Positions 1 through 12,002 of a stretch of 64,000 bases of DNA are shown here, one piece after another (position 1 is the stretch's first letter; each line of letters starts with the position of its first letter). Made by a program: the position numbers and the translations under genes. Source of the DNA: Cadophora sp. MPI-SDFR-AT-0126 (taxonomy: Eukaryota; Ascomycota; Leotiomycetes; Helotiales; Ploettnerulaceae); NCBI GenBank assembly GCA_020747065.1, contig JAGMVK010000001.1:2666001-2730000 (forward strand), in the 5' to 3' direction. The notes beneath the pieces are model-generated. The model saw only the letters and a program-made list of their open reading frames with translations. It ran no database searches and was not told the origin of the DNA.

Positions 1-1
1 C

Positions 2-682
2 AGTACAAACACCACCACCACCACTTCAGCAACACCCCTCAACACGACCTTCATCGGCGCCGACATAACCGCCGCCCAATCCCTCTCCAACGCCCTCGGC
101 CTCCCCCACCCCGCTCAATTCGTCCGAACCGCATGGGCAAACCTCACCGCTGACCTAGTAGCCGGCAAGTTCGACATAGCAATGGGCGGCATAAGCCTCA
201 CCCTCGCCCGTTCCCGCTCCGCCTTCTTCTCAACCGCAATCCAACGCGTCGGGAAGACGTGCTGTATTCGATGTTCCGACTCTTCAAAGTTCACCTCCCT
301 ATCATCGATCGACCAGCCGGGCGTGAAAGTAGTCGTCAATCCCGGAGGCAGCAATTACGCGTTCGACGTGGCGAATCTGAAGAGCGCGAGTATAGTCCTC
401 GTGGAGGATAATAATGTGGTCTATGAGGCTGTGTTGGATGGGAGTGCTGATGCGATGATATCGGATCTGATTGAGGTGGAGTTGCAGCTGAAGTTGCACC
501 CAGGGGAGTTGTGTGTTGTTAATCCGGGAGCGCCCTTCAACTTTGAGGAGTTGGCGTATATGATGGGGAGAGACGGGGTTTGGAAGAATTTTGTGGATGC
601 TTGGGTGCATGTTATGTTAGGGAGTGGGGCGTGGAATGAGACGTTGACGGAGTGGATGGATTACAAGTGGCCTAGTGTGTAA
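2..682 (+). CDS. Cyclohexadienyl dehydratase-like (PheC-type) periplasmic-binding-fold protein, 5' end outside the window
   Basis: The frame is open from base 2 to a TAA at 680-682, so the N-terminus lies left of the window and about 226 residues are visible. The sequence has the look of the bacterial solute-binding protein family 3 fold as used by cyclohexadienyl/arogenate dehydratase. Visible are a VRTAWANL segment, the FDIAMGGIS stretch typical of this family, a VVVNPGGSNYAF segment matching the carboxylate-binding VNPGGTN motif of PheC, a DAMISDLIE segment, and a C-terminal helix ending near the stop. PheC converts prephenate to phenylpyruvate or arogenate to phenylalanine, and is usually exported in bacteria. 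Whether the fungal copy has a signal peptide cannot be seen. No intron is evident here. The gene converges with the OB-fold gene on the other strand. The family call is fairly safe; the substrate is inferred. Confidence 0.8.
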   Translation, partial: STNTTTTTSATPLNTTFIGADITAAQSLSNALGLPHPAQFVRTAWANLTADLVAGKFDIAMGGISLTLARSRSAFFSTAIQRVGKTCCIRCSDSSKFTSLSSIDQPGVKVVVNPGGSNYAFDVANLKSASIVLVEDNNVVYEAVLDGSADAMISDLIEVELQLKLHPGELCVVNPGAPFNFEELAYMMGRDGVWKNFVDAWVHVMLGSGAWNETLTEWMDYKWPSV

Positions 683-1436
683 ATTGGGTGGCATAGAGGA
701 GGTTGGGATGACCTGTGTAGGAATCTGTATGATAATGAGATCTAATGCTTCGTCATAGCCTCTCGAGTTCATCCAGAAAATGGTGACAAACATGACACAT
801 TATGGTAATGGACGAGATCCTTAGAACAGGGGATTCTGGTTGCGCTCTTGGGATATCTCGGAGGAGGCAAAAGCGAACAAAAAGGTACTATGGTCGATAG
901 CCCACGTCTGAGCTGAGTATCACCCAACGAAGTGAGCCATCGGCTGGATCTGTGTGCAATTTTTACAGATTTCCATACATCTCAGAAATATGTCACTATA
1001 CCATGACTTTTGTCATCAGAGCACTTGGACCAGGAGGAACAAAAAGAGGTGTCAGGCTAAGTCTGGCTTCAGAATCTAAATTGCGGATGGGCTCAGAAGT
1101 CGGATGTCTTCTGTTGGAAAATAAAATTGAAACGATCATAAGCAAAAGCTCTAGCTCTAGCTCGAAGGTCGTACCGCCGACGTCTACTTAGAACTTGAGA
1201 GGGCGGGCGAAATATCGAGATTACTCAGCTAGTTGGGTACAAATAGTAGCCAGTGATATAGTATTAAGCAAATAAACATAGTATCAAGAATTAGCAGAAT
1301 CCCTCCATATCCCAGCCATATCACAATCAACATCCCACAGGCCATACCATATTGTGTGTTGATAGCAAACATCCAAGCAAATAACAATACATCATCCCTC
1401 GATCATCCTCTCCCTCAACTCTCAACAGCATCCCTT
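683..1436. other. Intergenic, convergent 3' ends
   Basis: This stretch lies between the 3' ends of the PheC-like gene (+) and the OB-fold gene (-). Short open frames occur but none shows a domain, splice context or family resemblance. I see nothing beyond presumed 3' UTRs. Confidence 0.5.
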
Positions 1437-3237
1437 CTACATCAACACCCCCAGCACGCCCAACCTCCCCACCTCCTCCGCCCACCCAATGACAAGATGA
1501 CACCTCATCCAACAAACCCTCTGCTCAAGCCACCTCACCTCCTCGCCCGTCATCGCCGCAATCTCCTCAACTTTCCTCCCAAACAGCATTTCCCATGCCC
1601 GAGCACTCCAGAGGAGCTTGCCTGGCGCGATGGCGCCGGTTTCGTCGAGAAGCGTGCCGATGATGCGGGGGTTGAGGGAGAGGGTCAAGGGAGTGGAGCA
1701 ATTGCGGCAAGGTATTGTGGGGGTGTTGGAGTAGATTGGGACGCCGCAGCTGGAGAGTGTGTCAGAACTGGTGTTCAATTGGTGATGTAGGTGATAGAAC
1801 TTAGATAAGGAGCTGGAATGGAGAAAAGCAGAGGGAGAGTACCTACCATTCAGCGCACATGAGCATGTTCCTCCTATGTAACGAAACCAGCGACATATCC
1901 ATGATCGTCACGTTAATCATACCCGTGAACGTCTGGTTGCCATCTGACCTGACCCTGTTCACATCAATCTTAGCCACTTCTTCCCTAAAAGACTCTGCTC
2001 AACACCACATCGGCCAGGGGGTTACTGGTTAGGGTAAACAAACCAACGATCCAACTCCGCGAGTGTAAAGAGCATCCTCACAGCTCCATACTCCGCCGCC
2101 TCCACATCCCACACTCCTTCCGGCCAAGCCACATTCAAACTCTCCTTCTTCATCAAGCCCGCTGCATATTTCCGCAACCAATCCGCATCGGGAAAGTCAG
2201 GCTCGACATCAACCATAGTCTGATGTAGAATCCCCACGCTTCCCTTGCCAGAGAACTGGACTTTGTAGCCAGGGTTGGAGAGCAATAAGATGGTAATTCC
2301 AGGCTGCCAGTCCTTCCAAGAATCAATCTGCGAATTCCAGAGCGTCATCCGTACTTCGCCTGTATGGTCGAACAATCCTACTTCAGCGAGGTCGCTCTCC
2401 GCTCCGTCCTTCCTCTTGATAGTCTTGCGTCCACCGAGACTCTTCACGCAGACTAGAATCTTCGCACCGGTGACCCCATCATGTCCGCCTTTCAGCCAGG
2501 TGTCGAGAGTCATGAGGCCGGGGAGGGGCTGCCCTTTCTTGTACTCGAGAGGGGTGTGGCAGATGCCCTCGGTGCTGCCGGTGGTGTGGATCATGATGTG
2601 ATCGGAGGTGACGCGACCGGGAAACATGTTGGCGCAGACGCTGACGGGACTGACGATGCTGCTGCCGATTTTGGAGGTGTCGGAGAGGAAGACTGTCCAG
2701 CATGAGAGTAGTTGACCGATCTGAAGAGGGTATTGATCGTGAGCGAAGTACAATTTAATCTTTGGAGACATCGTTAGCATGAAACCTGGATTATGAGAGG
2801 AGTATACAGACTGAAATTGCTCCGGAATCATCCTTAACAATCAGAGAGTGGAAGCCTGCTGCTTTGGGTTGCTTCGGGATGTGGCCAAAAAAAGTTGAGA
2901 CATTGACGACCCTACCCACGAATGTGACCGCGCGAGGACCTGGAATCAACTGTGCGATATTCATTCCTTCGTACTCCCGTTCTGGGTTCCATCTGCGATT
3001 CAATGGGTCGAGCGCGTCGGATAGCTCCTCTTCTGTGAAGCCATCACCAACTTTGACCAGTGAAGCATCTGCAGGCGGCTCTTTCTCTGCTTCGACTTCC
3101 CTCTTGTAGAAAGACTGCACTGATGGGTGCGACGCCTTCATGACGGATTGAACGGACTGTAGTTGGATTGTGACTTGATGCTTGGAGATGTGTTGTGATG
3201 TGTTGAGAACTGTGGTTGGCGGAAGGAAGAAGGTCAA
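1437..3237 (-). CDS. OB-fold nucleic-acid-binding protein with C-terminal zinc ribbon (RPA1/MEIOB-like)
   Basis: I join four exons: 3237-2812, 2759-2040, 1992-1847 and 1749-1437 (534 aa). The introns are 47-97 nt; the first has a GCTAAC branch but a weak GTCTGT donor. The protein starts with a short linear motif (SVQSFYKRE), then an OB-fold-like block (TFVGRVVNVSTFFG, SLIVKDDSGAIS), a second OB block (GAKILVCVKSLGG, VGLFDHTGEVRMTLWNS, WQPGITILLLSNPGY) and a third region. Splicing of the last two exons creates a zinc ribbon, CAEC joined to CRNC about 15 residues on, as in the C-terminal OB folds of RPA70-class proteins. This suggests single-stranded DNA binding in repair, replication or meiosis. 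The RPA1/MEIOB/SHLD2 comparison rests on architecture only. Translation may start at the internal ATG at 3141 (MKASHPSVQ), giving 502 aa, which I find slightly more natural. Confidence 0.72.
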
Positions 3238-3534
3238 GTGAATGTTGCTCGCTTAAGCCAGACCAATCATCTCGGATTCAAGAGCTGCGAAAGCGTCAAA
3301 ATCACATCAACGAATTCGAAAGAGATTGTGAAGCACAATTGTACTGCATTTGATGTTATGTATCTAACGAACGAATGCATGGCACTTATCGCCGTGGAGT
3401 AGACCGCAGAAAAGCAACGCATTCATAAACCTAGCAGTTCCCATCAACCCCCATCGACGCACCACGAGATCAAATTAGCAACCCCGAAAAAGCACCACAT
3501 CCCAGCAAGAACCATCTCCAAACAAGCTCAGGGT

Positions 3535-5256
3535 CTAGAACAGCTTGTGCTCAAGAGTCATGTCGTTCTCAGGCTCAAGACCGACACAAGCACGGAAGAT
3601 ATTGACCAAGGCACTGCGCTGCTTAGCAAGAGCATTGATGACCGGAGTTCCTGGTGGAGTCAAAGGAGCCTTAAGCATGAAGCTCAAGACGCTGAGAACA
3701 CTGTGGAAGTTCTTGAACTCCTTAGTGGTGGTACCATCGGTGGAGGCAGCCTTCCATTGGATGCGAGTGAACATCTCAGCAATGACGACCAAGTCAATGA
3801 TCAACGGGGAAGCAAGAAGAGAGTCCTCGCAAACATTGAAGAGACTATGATTGTTAGCAAGGGATACGAGTGAGAGAAGGAGGGAGCTTACGAGATGGTT
3901 TGGTGGCCGCCCATGAAGATCTCAGCATAGTACTCGTCCAAAGCACGCTTATTATCACCAACAGCTGGCATATACTTGATGACGACGGTGTGGTCAGGGT
4001 GCTCTCCTGGCTTGTAGAGAACGGTGTTGGCCTCAACCATATCATCGACGACATTGGACTTGGAGATCTCCTTGGAGCGGAACTGCTTCTGGGAGCTAAG
4101 GTTCTTGCCGTCGTTGTTACCGAGATGGTTGTAGCTGGCAATGGAGGTGAGCTTGATACCAGCGCTGATCAAGAAGTCGACCAAGGCAGACTTCATCTTG
4201 GTCTGGCCGGACTTGAAGTCATCACCACCAATGAAGGCGTTGTGGCGCTCAGCGAGCTCAATGCAACCAGGGACGAAGGTGTTTTGTGGAGAGCCGTTGA
4301 TGAACGGTGCGCCCTCGAGAATGCAGGCAACAGCGAAGACAGTGGATGGAGCTACCTCCTCATGTCCATTCTCAATGGCCTTCAAGAGGTTGTCGGCAGT
4401 GTCGTTGACACCATCAATCAATTCAGCGAAGCGCTCGGTGTTGGCAGTCCATTGAACAATGACCTTGTCGAGTCCATGGCTAGCCTTGAAGTCGCTTGAG
4501 AGAAGTTAGCAGATGAATAGAGCAGAATGGATGGTGAGGAAGTACGTACCGAATGTCCTTGCGGATCTTCTCAACGTGTTCAATGGAAGCCTTGCTACCT
4601 GGAAGGATGTTGTCGGCACGGTCCTCCTGGTTGGCAGCGATGAAGTCAGGGTAGTAGATGCTAGGGAGAGGAGTCATCTCAGCCATCTCCTTCTTGACTT
4701 GGGCCTTCAAGGTTGGCTCGAGGACTGCAGCACGGTCCATAGCCTGAGCCAAGTTCATGCCGCTGATGTCCCAACCACCAATGACAAGATCATTGGGGTG
4801 AACCATGGGAAGGATGTTCTGGAAGGGAATGTTGACATCCTTGGAGGTTTGAGCGTTAGTACCAAGCTTCACAGTGGAACCCATGACGAGGGAGCCATAG
4901 TAGTTGGCCGCACGAGGACCTTCACGAGTGTCCCATGTGATACCACGGCGATTGGCAATGATACCAGCAGTGACTGTAGTTCCGTTGTTACCACCCCAGC
5001 CAACAAGCATCATACCGGTCTTTGGAACTTTTCTGTCAACCTTGAAATCATAGACAGTCTCCTTGGGAGTAGCCACAAACTTGCCATCTCCAGACTCGGT
5101 GATGAGAGTGGTACGGTAGGAGTACTTGGAACGAATCTCATTGTCGGAGTAGACGACGTTTGGACTGTTGACCGTGAAGAGGTCCTTGTTGGCAGAAGCA
5201 GGTGCTGGGCATGAGCCGTTGTTGCAGGCAGAGGTATCATCAGCGTGAGGAGCCAT
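3535..5256 (-). CDS. INO1: Inositol-3-phosphate synthase (myo-inositol-1-phosphate synthase)
   Basis: Three exons (5256-4550, 4494-3892, 3844-3535) give 539 aa, close to the 533 aa of yeast Ino1. The enzyme converts glucose 6-phosphate to inositol 3-phosphate with bound NAD and is the committed step to inositol and phosphatidylinositol. The Rossmann motif [12 protein letters not shown] is near residues 75-90. The family blocks [11 protein letters not shown] and [14 protein letters not shown] lie in exon 2, the latter near the catalytic lysines. The introns are 55 and 47 nt, and the second carries a GCTAAC branch site. The start is the first ATG of the open frame ([10 protein letters not shown]), as in other fungi. 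Upstream lies a long region with a likely 5'-UTR intron. I did not find a clear yeast-type UASINO element. Confidence 0.97.
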
Positions 5257-5665
5257 GATTTCGAGAGATATTTATTGAGTGATTGAGAGAATGTGCAAGT
5301 GTGTGGATTGCAGAGAGAATTATGATATGATAGTGATTGTGGTAGCAGTGCGAATTGGAAGAGTTTGTTGATGTTTGTGGAAGAAGATGGTTGCGTAAGG
5401 AGGTGGGAGGTGCTCTTATGCTGTCTGTTGGTGAATATTGCTCCTTCCGTGGAAGAGAAATGGTCGTATTTTGGAAGTCGAGGGCAGCTATCCAGACCTA
5501 GCGGACGAAGGGTGAATCCGACGCTCCTGCCGCAGGAGAACTACGTTTGCCAGCGAACCTAAGTGCATTAGTGATTGTAAAGGGATGGAGGGAGAGTCTT
5601 AAGAGGGAGTAGAATGAATAAATTAGAAGACATTAGGCTTCCAATGTACATACAGGTTGTGGGAA

Positions 5666-5883
5666 CTAGTGAATATGTCAGTAAATCGTTTCAACGCGTC
5701 GTGCAGCGGTCAGCCAGAAAGCAGGGCAACAAAAAAACATCAGATAAGCAGCCTTCCTCCCACGACACCAAGACAGCCGGAGAGCGAGGAGAGAAGAGGA
5801 AGGAAAGGCCACGAAATGAATCCTCTTTATCCCAGCACAGATACGCATCCGCGAATACAAAGTCAACGAGGGCAAGAGCTTAC
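5666..5883 (-). promoter_or_regulatory. Candidate 5'-UTR intron of INO1
   Basis: On the minus strand an optimal donor (CTGCAG followed by GTAAGC at 5883) is followed 218 nt later by an ACTGAC branch-like site and a CACTAG acceptor ending at 5666. This is 410 bp before the INO1 start codon, in the same orientation. A long leader intron is the simplest reading. It has no coding support, so only the splice signals back it. Confidence 0.45.
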
Positions 5884-8344
5884 CTGCAGAGCAGATTGGA
5901 AAACGTTTTGGCGGTTGTGGGGATTACACTCGTAAGTGTAATCGGTCAGGTTTGGTGTGGTTAGGTTGAAGTCTGGTTGGATTTCAAAAGCTGATATTCT
6001 GAGTGCTTGTGGGTGAGGAGAGAAAAGCAGAAAAGAGAAGAATAGAGAGGGGGGACCAGGAAGGTATTAAATGAGGTGAGGTTGGGACGAACTCGGCACG
6101 ATTACACGCCATCTCTGCCCCACTACACCATGGAGGGGCAGCGCAGCACTTGTGCCTGAATTCACAGGACGATAAGCCTACCATCTCTGCGCACAGCGCT
6201 CAAAGAGGTCTAGTGAGGGACATCCAGCTGTTTGTTATGCGCTGTCACACCCGAACCACTCCGGCGCACCTCTGGTAACACAGCATGTGGGGGATATCGC
6301 AATGTCTTCAAACAGATGGAGAACATGTCTTTCATTCCCGTTTCCAACCCAGGTGAAGACGTACGTCCTTCAATTAGACTTGGAATATCTACAATTCTGC
6401 AGAAGGCTTTGGATTGGAACAGTCAAAAGGCGGGGTCCTTTATCAGAAGACAAAATTTCATTCTCATGCATGCAAACCTCGGGATGTGTTCGTGCCCCTC
6501 GCCAGCATTGGAGAGACTGACCCCCTATTTCGACCGACCTTCCCCTCCAGTTCAACTTCCTGTTTGCTGTTTCAACGCCCATTCTTTTCCATGCACTCTG
6601 TTGAAAACCAACGCAAGGTCATATGTAAGCATCTTCATCTGCCTTTTAGAACGCCTCACTTCCATGGTCTTATCTTAATTGATGAAGCATCACGTGGTCT
6701 AATCTTGAAGATGAAATGGCGGTCAATTTTCATCAACGACTTCTTCCGTAGCGTCCTGTAGGTGAGCGCCGACTTCCTCGTGAAGGATATACCCTTGGCT
6801 GGACTTGGTCTAGAAACCTCACCGCAAGTTCAAGCCCCCATGTGAGCGAGATTGAAGCCAGATCGTTAGGCCACTCAAATATGAAGCCAAAAGCCCCTCA
6901 CCGGATCTCGGGACTTGTCGAGAGACACATAGATGATGCTTCTATCAAAGGCATGAAATAGAACACAATTCTATCTTGAGATCCGTTCAAGCATTAAACT
7001 CTGAAGCTTGGTGGCTGTTCAGCGTCACAGTTAGCATTTATCCAGATGTTCCGAATTACTCAAATTTCCGTGCCCGAGTTTCTTGCCATGAATAGTACTC
7101 GCTTACCTCCTGCAGACCTGCAGCTATCCACCTCTTGTCCCATGCGATAGGTTGTCAAATGTCAACATCGCATGTAAATGTCGCGAACCATTCCTGCTTG
7201 CGAGTTCTGTTCTTATCTCCGTTTATTCTGAGCTTCAAACTGCTTGGTCTAGAAATATTTGAATATTCCACCCTGCCGCCTAGTAAATAGATCCCGATCG
7301 GATGCCAAGATCGTGACTGGTCCCAAGAAACAAGTCCCAATCTTAGGGGATAATTTTGCTACCAATGACAGCGGCATCGCAGCCATCTAAGATGAAAGGC
7401 ACCTCGTGAGGTTATTTTCCCGTGTCGCCTATGACCGACTTCAAGGCAACAAGTGTGAGATAGAACAATCCAAAAATCCCGATTCCGCAATTATCCCAGA
7501 TTCGCAACGATGTCATTCTTATCCGGTCGGTAGAAACATCGTCCTGACATCCGTGTTGCAGAAACACGGCTCAAAGAGGCTGCTTGCGAGAGGGCTTCTC
7601 ATTGGTAAACAACTTAGACGATGATGACCGAACGACTGAAGAAACGAAGGTCCAGGCGCCATGCAAGTCATCTTCCTTTCTGTCACTCTGATCGTACCCG
7701 ACCAGGAGCGGGGGTTGGGCGAGAAAAGCAAAACGTTTGTTGCCTCGTGTGGGCGACCACCAGCGACCAGATGGCCGGATAGTGAGCGCTTCCATTCCTT
7801 CCTTCGATCGCCCAGTTGCCAGTCAATTCGGTGGAGAGTTGAGACAGGATCTTGAGGGCCGATCGATGGAAAAGGGCTGTCTGGGGAGTGCTGGAAGCCA
7901 TGGATGTCACAGGCCGTGATCAGAATGCTGGATGTTTCTTGAAACAACTCTCTCTAGACAGCCAAAGCAAGCCAATCTTGGAGATCATCCAGTTGCCACG
8001 ATGTTATCTCTCTTGACAGCATGTACCTGGCCGAGTGGCTCATGACCGCCGATGGTAGTTCTCCGGACTTGCCATGGTTAAACTCGACATGGAAGGTTCT
8101 TTGAGGCTGCGGCGGGTGATCATCTTTTTACAGAGATGAGGCAGCCTCTTTGGGATGTTATTCGAAGATCAGGGGCTCACGGACAGCGGGAGATTATTTG
8201 TCGTGATCGAATCAGGTCGGATCGAGAGCAAGTTGACGCCACTATTGGCCGTAGAGGCCGCAGCTTAATTTTAGGGCAAAGAAGTCAGGAACAGGGAATT
8301 TCGGTTCATGAATGGTTCCCGCCGAGCCCGTCGCTAAAGCAGAC

Positions 8345-8366
8345 GGCGAGGGCGAGGGCGAGGGCT
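8345..8366. repeat. GGCGAG hexamer microsatellite
   Basis: About 3.7 copies of GGCGAG in an otherwise unremarkable intergenic stretch. It keeps a short frame open but shows no other coding sign. Confidence 0.8.
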
Positions 8367-9291
8367 AGGAGGCGGGCGAGATAACGACGCTGTTGATGTG
8401 TGAACGAACCACTCCGGCGCCGAAGTAAACACGACCTCAGTAGCCTCAGTAATCATCTGTTGCAACTTCTGTTCTACGATACGAGCATTCAAGTCTGCAG
8501 ATGCAGCCTGCAGTATTGACGAAGCTGCACAATTCAACGGTGCAGATGCACATTTGGTAATGTATCGGCCATGCTGGCGCTATTAGCGGCGTGTACTGTA
8601 AGGAGTGAGACATCGTGCCGTTTTTAGCTGAATCAGTGCGGAGGACCCTCAACCAGGCGGCATTTGTGAGTGCAGGCCATTTGGCGGTGTCTCCTCGATA
8701 TGCTACTTCGAGAAGCATGAACATGAACTCCACTGTAACTCTACAAACCTATGCTCTTTTGGGTGTGAGCAGCCGCTTTTACGAAGCTACGTCTTGGCGG
8801 CCTGGAAGTTATGTTTTCTTAGTGGATGTTTGTTTTGAACTCTTGATCGATCGACTGACGCTTTGGACCGGACCGGACCTTGGATCTTCAGTAAACTTAG
8901 GACTTGAGGAAGTGCAAGAAACATTCATTAATTCATTCGTTCAGTGCTGGCTGAAGATAGTCAAGACAAGACTGAAGACGGTCTTCATTCTATCATTACA
9001 TCATATCATATCATTTCATCTCATTTCAATTCAGGAGAGAAGAGTAAAGAAGTCGACCAGTGCATCGCAGCCTCGCATTTTGTTATCAGCACCACAGAAG
9101 CGACCAAACACAAACAGCTCCGTGCCCCTCCTTCGGCCCCCCTTCGGCCTATCAGAAACCCCTGGCAACTGGAAATCGAAGAGTCTTGGGCTTGGTCCAC
9201 TGAATTCGACAGGCCCTCCCTGGCCCAGGCATATTCCTCGCATATTACAGGTACAGGGGGTACCGACACCAGGTTCCTCCTTTCTGCAGTA

Positions 9292-9338
9292 CAACCCCAA
9301 CCCCAACCGTAACCGCAACCGCAACCGCAACCAACCCT
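9292..9338. repeat. AACCGC/AACCCC hexamer repeat
   Basis: Imperfect CAACCC, AACCGT and AACCGC units run for about 47 bp upstream of the LIM gene, possibly in its leader. The pattern resembles degenerate telomere-like repeats but lacks TTAGGG/CCCTAA units, so I treat it as a microsatellite. Confidence 0.8.
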
Positions 9339-9820
9339 CGAGACCGTCCAGAAGCCCCGAGACGATTCTCTAACATCCAAATCGGATTCCGCGCCCACGA
9401 GACTCTCTGTCAAGCTTTGTTTGAATCCGCCATTGTTTGCTCACAGTCTCTACCGTTCCAGCTGGCCTTGGGAGCAGTCATCTAGTATCGCAAGACATCG
9501 AACTGCTGCAGCTACCTTTTTCTGACAGCGAATCCGAGTCCCCCTCCAGTCAGACGTTCCAGGACAAACCCTTCAGCACTCCCGATTGATCTGCCACCGT
9601 GAAGCTGGAAAATCCTTCTAGAATTGAGTTCTATGACATCGTCGTGTTGGTTAAATCTTTGAGTTACTTGGAAACAACAGACAAACACGCCAGCAAGCTT
9701 TGGATCACAACCTTTCGGCCTCATACTTTCACCGCCTGATGCGAATCTGGCGGCTGCTCATGTATTCATAACAACCTCGATTCTTTGAAAGTAGGCTGGA
9801 GGCAGACAGGACTGCGAAGG

Positions 9821-12002
9821 ATGGCGTACAACGAGAGAGCTTCGAGCTTCCTACCGACCATAAAATGTTCTATGTGCGCGCAGGATATCGAGATCTCCCA
9901 TATGGGGGATCATGTATGCGGCGCCGCGCCGCCTGTACCAACGACGGCTGGTGAACGTGAGTTTTGAGCTGTGTATCAAATTGATCTGTGGCTAATTTGC
10001 GCAGCAACTCCTCCGCCGGATAGCTACGGCAACTTCGATAGAATGCCATACAAACAAAATGCAACGAATGGCCCGAGTTATTTGAAGCCAGGGCGAGGTC
10101 CTCCTCCGAGAGTGGATACTGGCATTGCGAGTAAGCTACATTTCATCCCAGTACAAGCAAAATGCTGATCTTTTAGACCGACCATTCTTCCCACAGGACG
10201 AGTTGACACCGGTCAGCGCCTCACCATCTCGGAGTGTGTCGCCCATGAGTGATGGGCAGAAATCACCATATATGAGACCTTTACGAAGCGCAACTGCGCC
10301 AGTACAACGACCTCCACCGTCACCAGAGCTCCTTTCGTCTAATCTCGACAGTGCATTTCCCCTATTCCCTGGTACGAAGACGGCATCGCAGAAGACACAA
10401 CAAGGGGGCGGTTATGGTGGGATGGGAAGAACATATGCAGAACCAGATTCGATGTATGCACCCGTCAGTCCAAGGACGGCAACAAGTGGCGGAATTCTGC
10501 AACGGATGAATACAATCGCTCCTGGCCCATTTGATGGAAGAAAAAAGGCAAGTGGCCCACCAGCTGGACTTGGTCATCGCAGGAATGGAACTGGTGGAAG
10601 TTTAGCAGATGCAACAATGTCGTCAGCGACGGCCGAAATTGGAGGAAGTATTATACGACCATCGACAGCTGGGCCACCAGGTCACTCTCGAACATCAACC
10701 AATAGTTCGAATGGGTCAAGGTCTGGGATTATGGCACCAAGGGTTCCAAGAAAGCAAGGCTATGGAGGATTTGGTCCACCATTGGGGGACGACTCCCAGA
10801 GAGAGCCTCTCACACAGGAAAGCAGATCCCAAACTTTTCCTTTGACAAACGAAAGTCAAGAAGGCTTCTTCAGACGGCCGTCAGAGCCTCGTATGCGAAG
10901 ACCATCTAATGACACTGGCCCGAACGGAAATCGATCAATGTCCCCAGGGAGGGAAAGGAGGAAACCTTCTATGTCTGGCCCTGATCTCACCAGAGCTCCG
11001 CCTCCACGAGGTGTGAGCTTAATACGGCCTCGAGTGGATGCGAGACTTGGTGATGCACCACCAGTACCAAGCAATCTCAACCTCGCTGCAGAGTTCGGAA
11101 TTGGGAATCCATATCATACCCCAACTGAGTCTTCATCATCCAATGCTTCAGGGTACAGTGACCAGAGCAAGGCCAGCTCACGGTCGAGTCCACCCAGATC
11201 ACGCAGACAGCCCTCTGATCCTACAAAAGTGGATTCATTGATGGCTGATTTAGAGTCGTCTATGGCCAACCTGGAACCGAGAAAGATGTCCTCCAGCGCC
11301 TCGCCGCCAAGAAGTAGAAATCAATATGCTCGGCCACAGCCACAGCAGAATCTCGCGCCATCATTGCAGTCTCCGGAATCACCAATGGATCCTGCGATCC
11401 AGTTTGGTCGGCTATCTCCAGTTCCACCGAACCAAAGTCGCTCACCCTCCCCGCTACGCGAACGTCAACCTCCACCGCTTCAGCGCCCATCAACAGGGAA
11501 CCGACCCGCGAACCGTCCTAACACTGGCAATCGCCCAAGTACCTCGAAAGGAAATTGCAAAGGGTGCGGCGAGGCTATCAAGGGAAAGTCAGTATCGTCT
11601 GCAGATGGGCGCCTGACTGGACGATATCACAAGCAATGTTTTGTCTGCAAGACATGCTCGGAGCCCTTCCAAACAGCAACATTCTACGTGATGGACGACT
11701 CGCCATACTGCGAACGCCACTACCACAAACTTAACGGGAGCGTATGTACAACCTGCGACAAGGGCATCGAAGGGCAATACCTGGAAAGCGAGCGCAAGGA
11801 GAAGTTCCATCCCGGATGCTTAACCTGTGCAGACTGCAAACGAATCCTACACCACGACTACTTTGAAATGAACGGGCGTGTGTATTGCGAAAGAGACGCA
11901 TTCCGCAGGGCACAATCGCAGCCCAGATTCTTAGGGCCTGGTGCTGGCGGCCCAGGTACTAACAGGATGGAGCGAAGAACGACTCGACTGATGATGATGT
12001 AA
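9821..12002 (+). CDS. LIM-domain protein, paxillin-like (Pxl1-type)
   Basis: Three exons (9821-9956, 10005-10130, 10177-12002) give 695 aa. The N-terminus holds a small cysteine/histidine cluster (CSMCAQDIEISHMGDHVC). A long Ser/Pro-rich disordered region follows, with many SPxR and RSxSP motifs. The C-terminus carries two adjacent LIM domains: the first starts CKGCGEAIKG, the second CTTCDKGIEG, each with the complete C-x2-C...H-x2-C-x2-C-x2-C...C-x2-H/D ligand set. This layout matches fungal Pxl1-like proteins, which act at sites of polarised growth and the cytokinetic ring by binding cytoskeletal and Rho-pathway partners. Introns 1 and 2 are 48 and 46 nt. The start is taken at MAYNERASSF rather than an in-frame ATG 36 bp upstream, because the shorter form fits the family. 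The role is inferred. Confidence 0.9.

Larger units (their letters stand above)
5257..9820. other. Long intergenic region between divergent INO1 and LIM genes
   Basis: This is 4.6 kb between two divergent genes. The INO1-proximal kilobase carries pyrimidine-rich tracts on the INO1 strand and the candidate leader intron. The part from about 6200 to 9800 has only short open frames on both strands, none longer than about 250 codons and none with a recognisable domain. Two hexamer repeats lie at 8345-8366 and 9292-9338. No tRNA or transposon remains are recognised. Confidence 0.5.

Noticed and set aside
9292..9338. Possible internal telomere-like repeat
   Set aside because: Units are AACCCC/AACCGC, not TTAGGG/CCCTAA; a microsatellite is the simpler reading.
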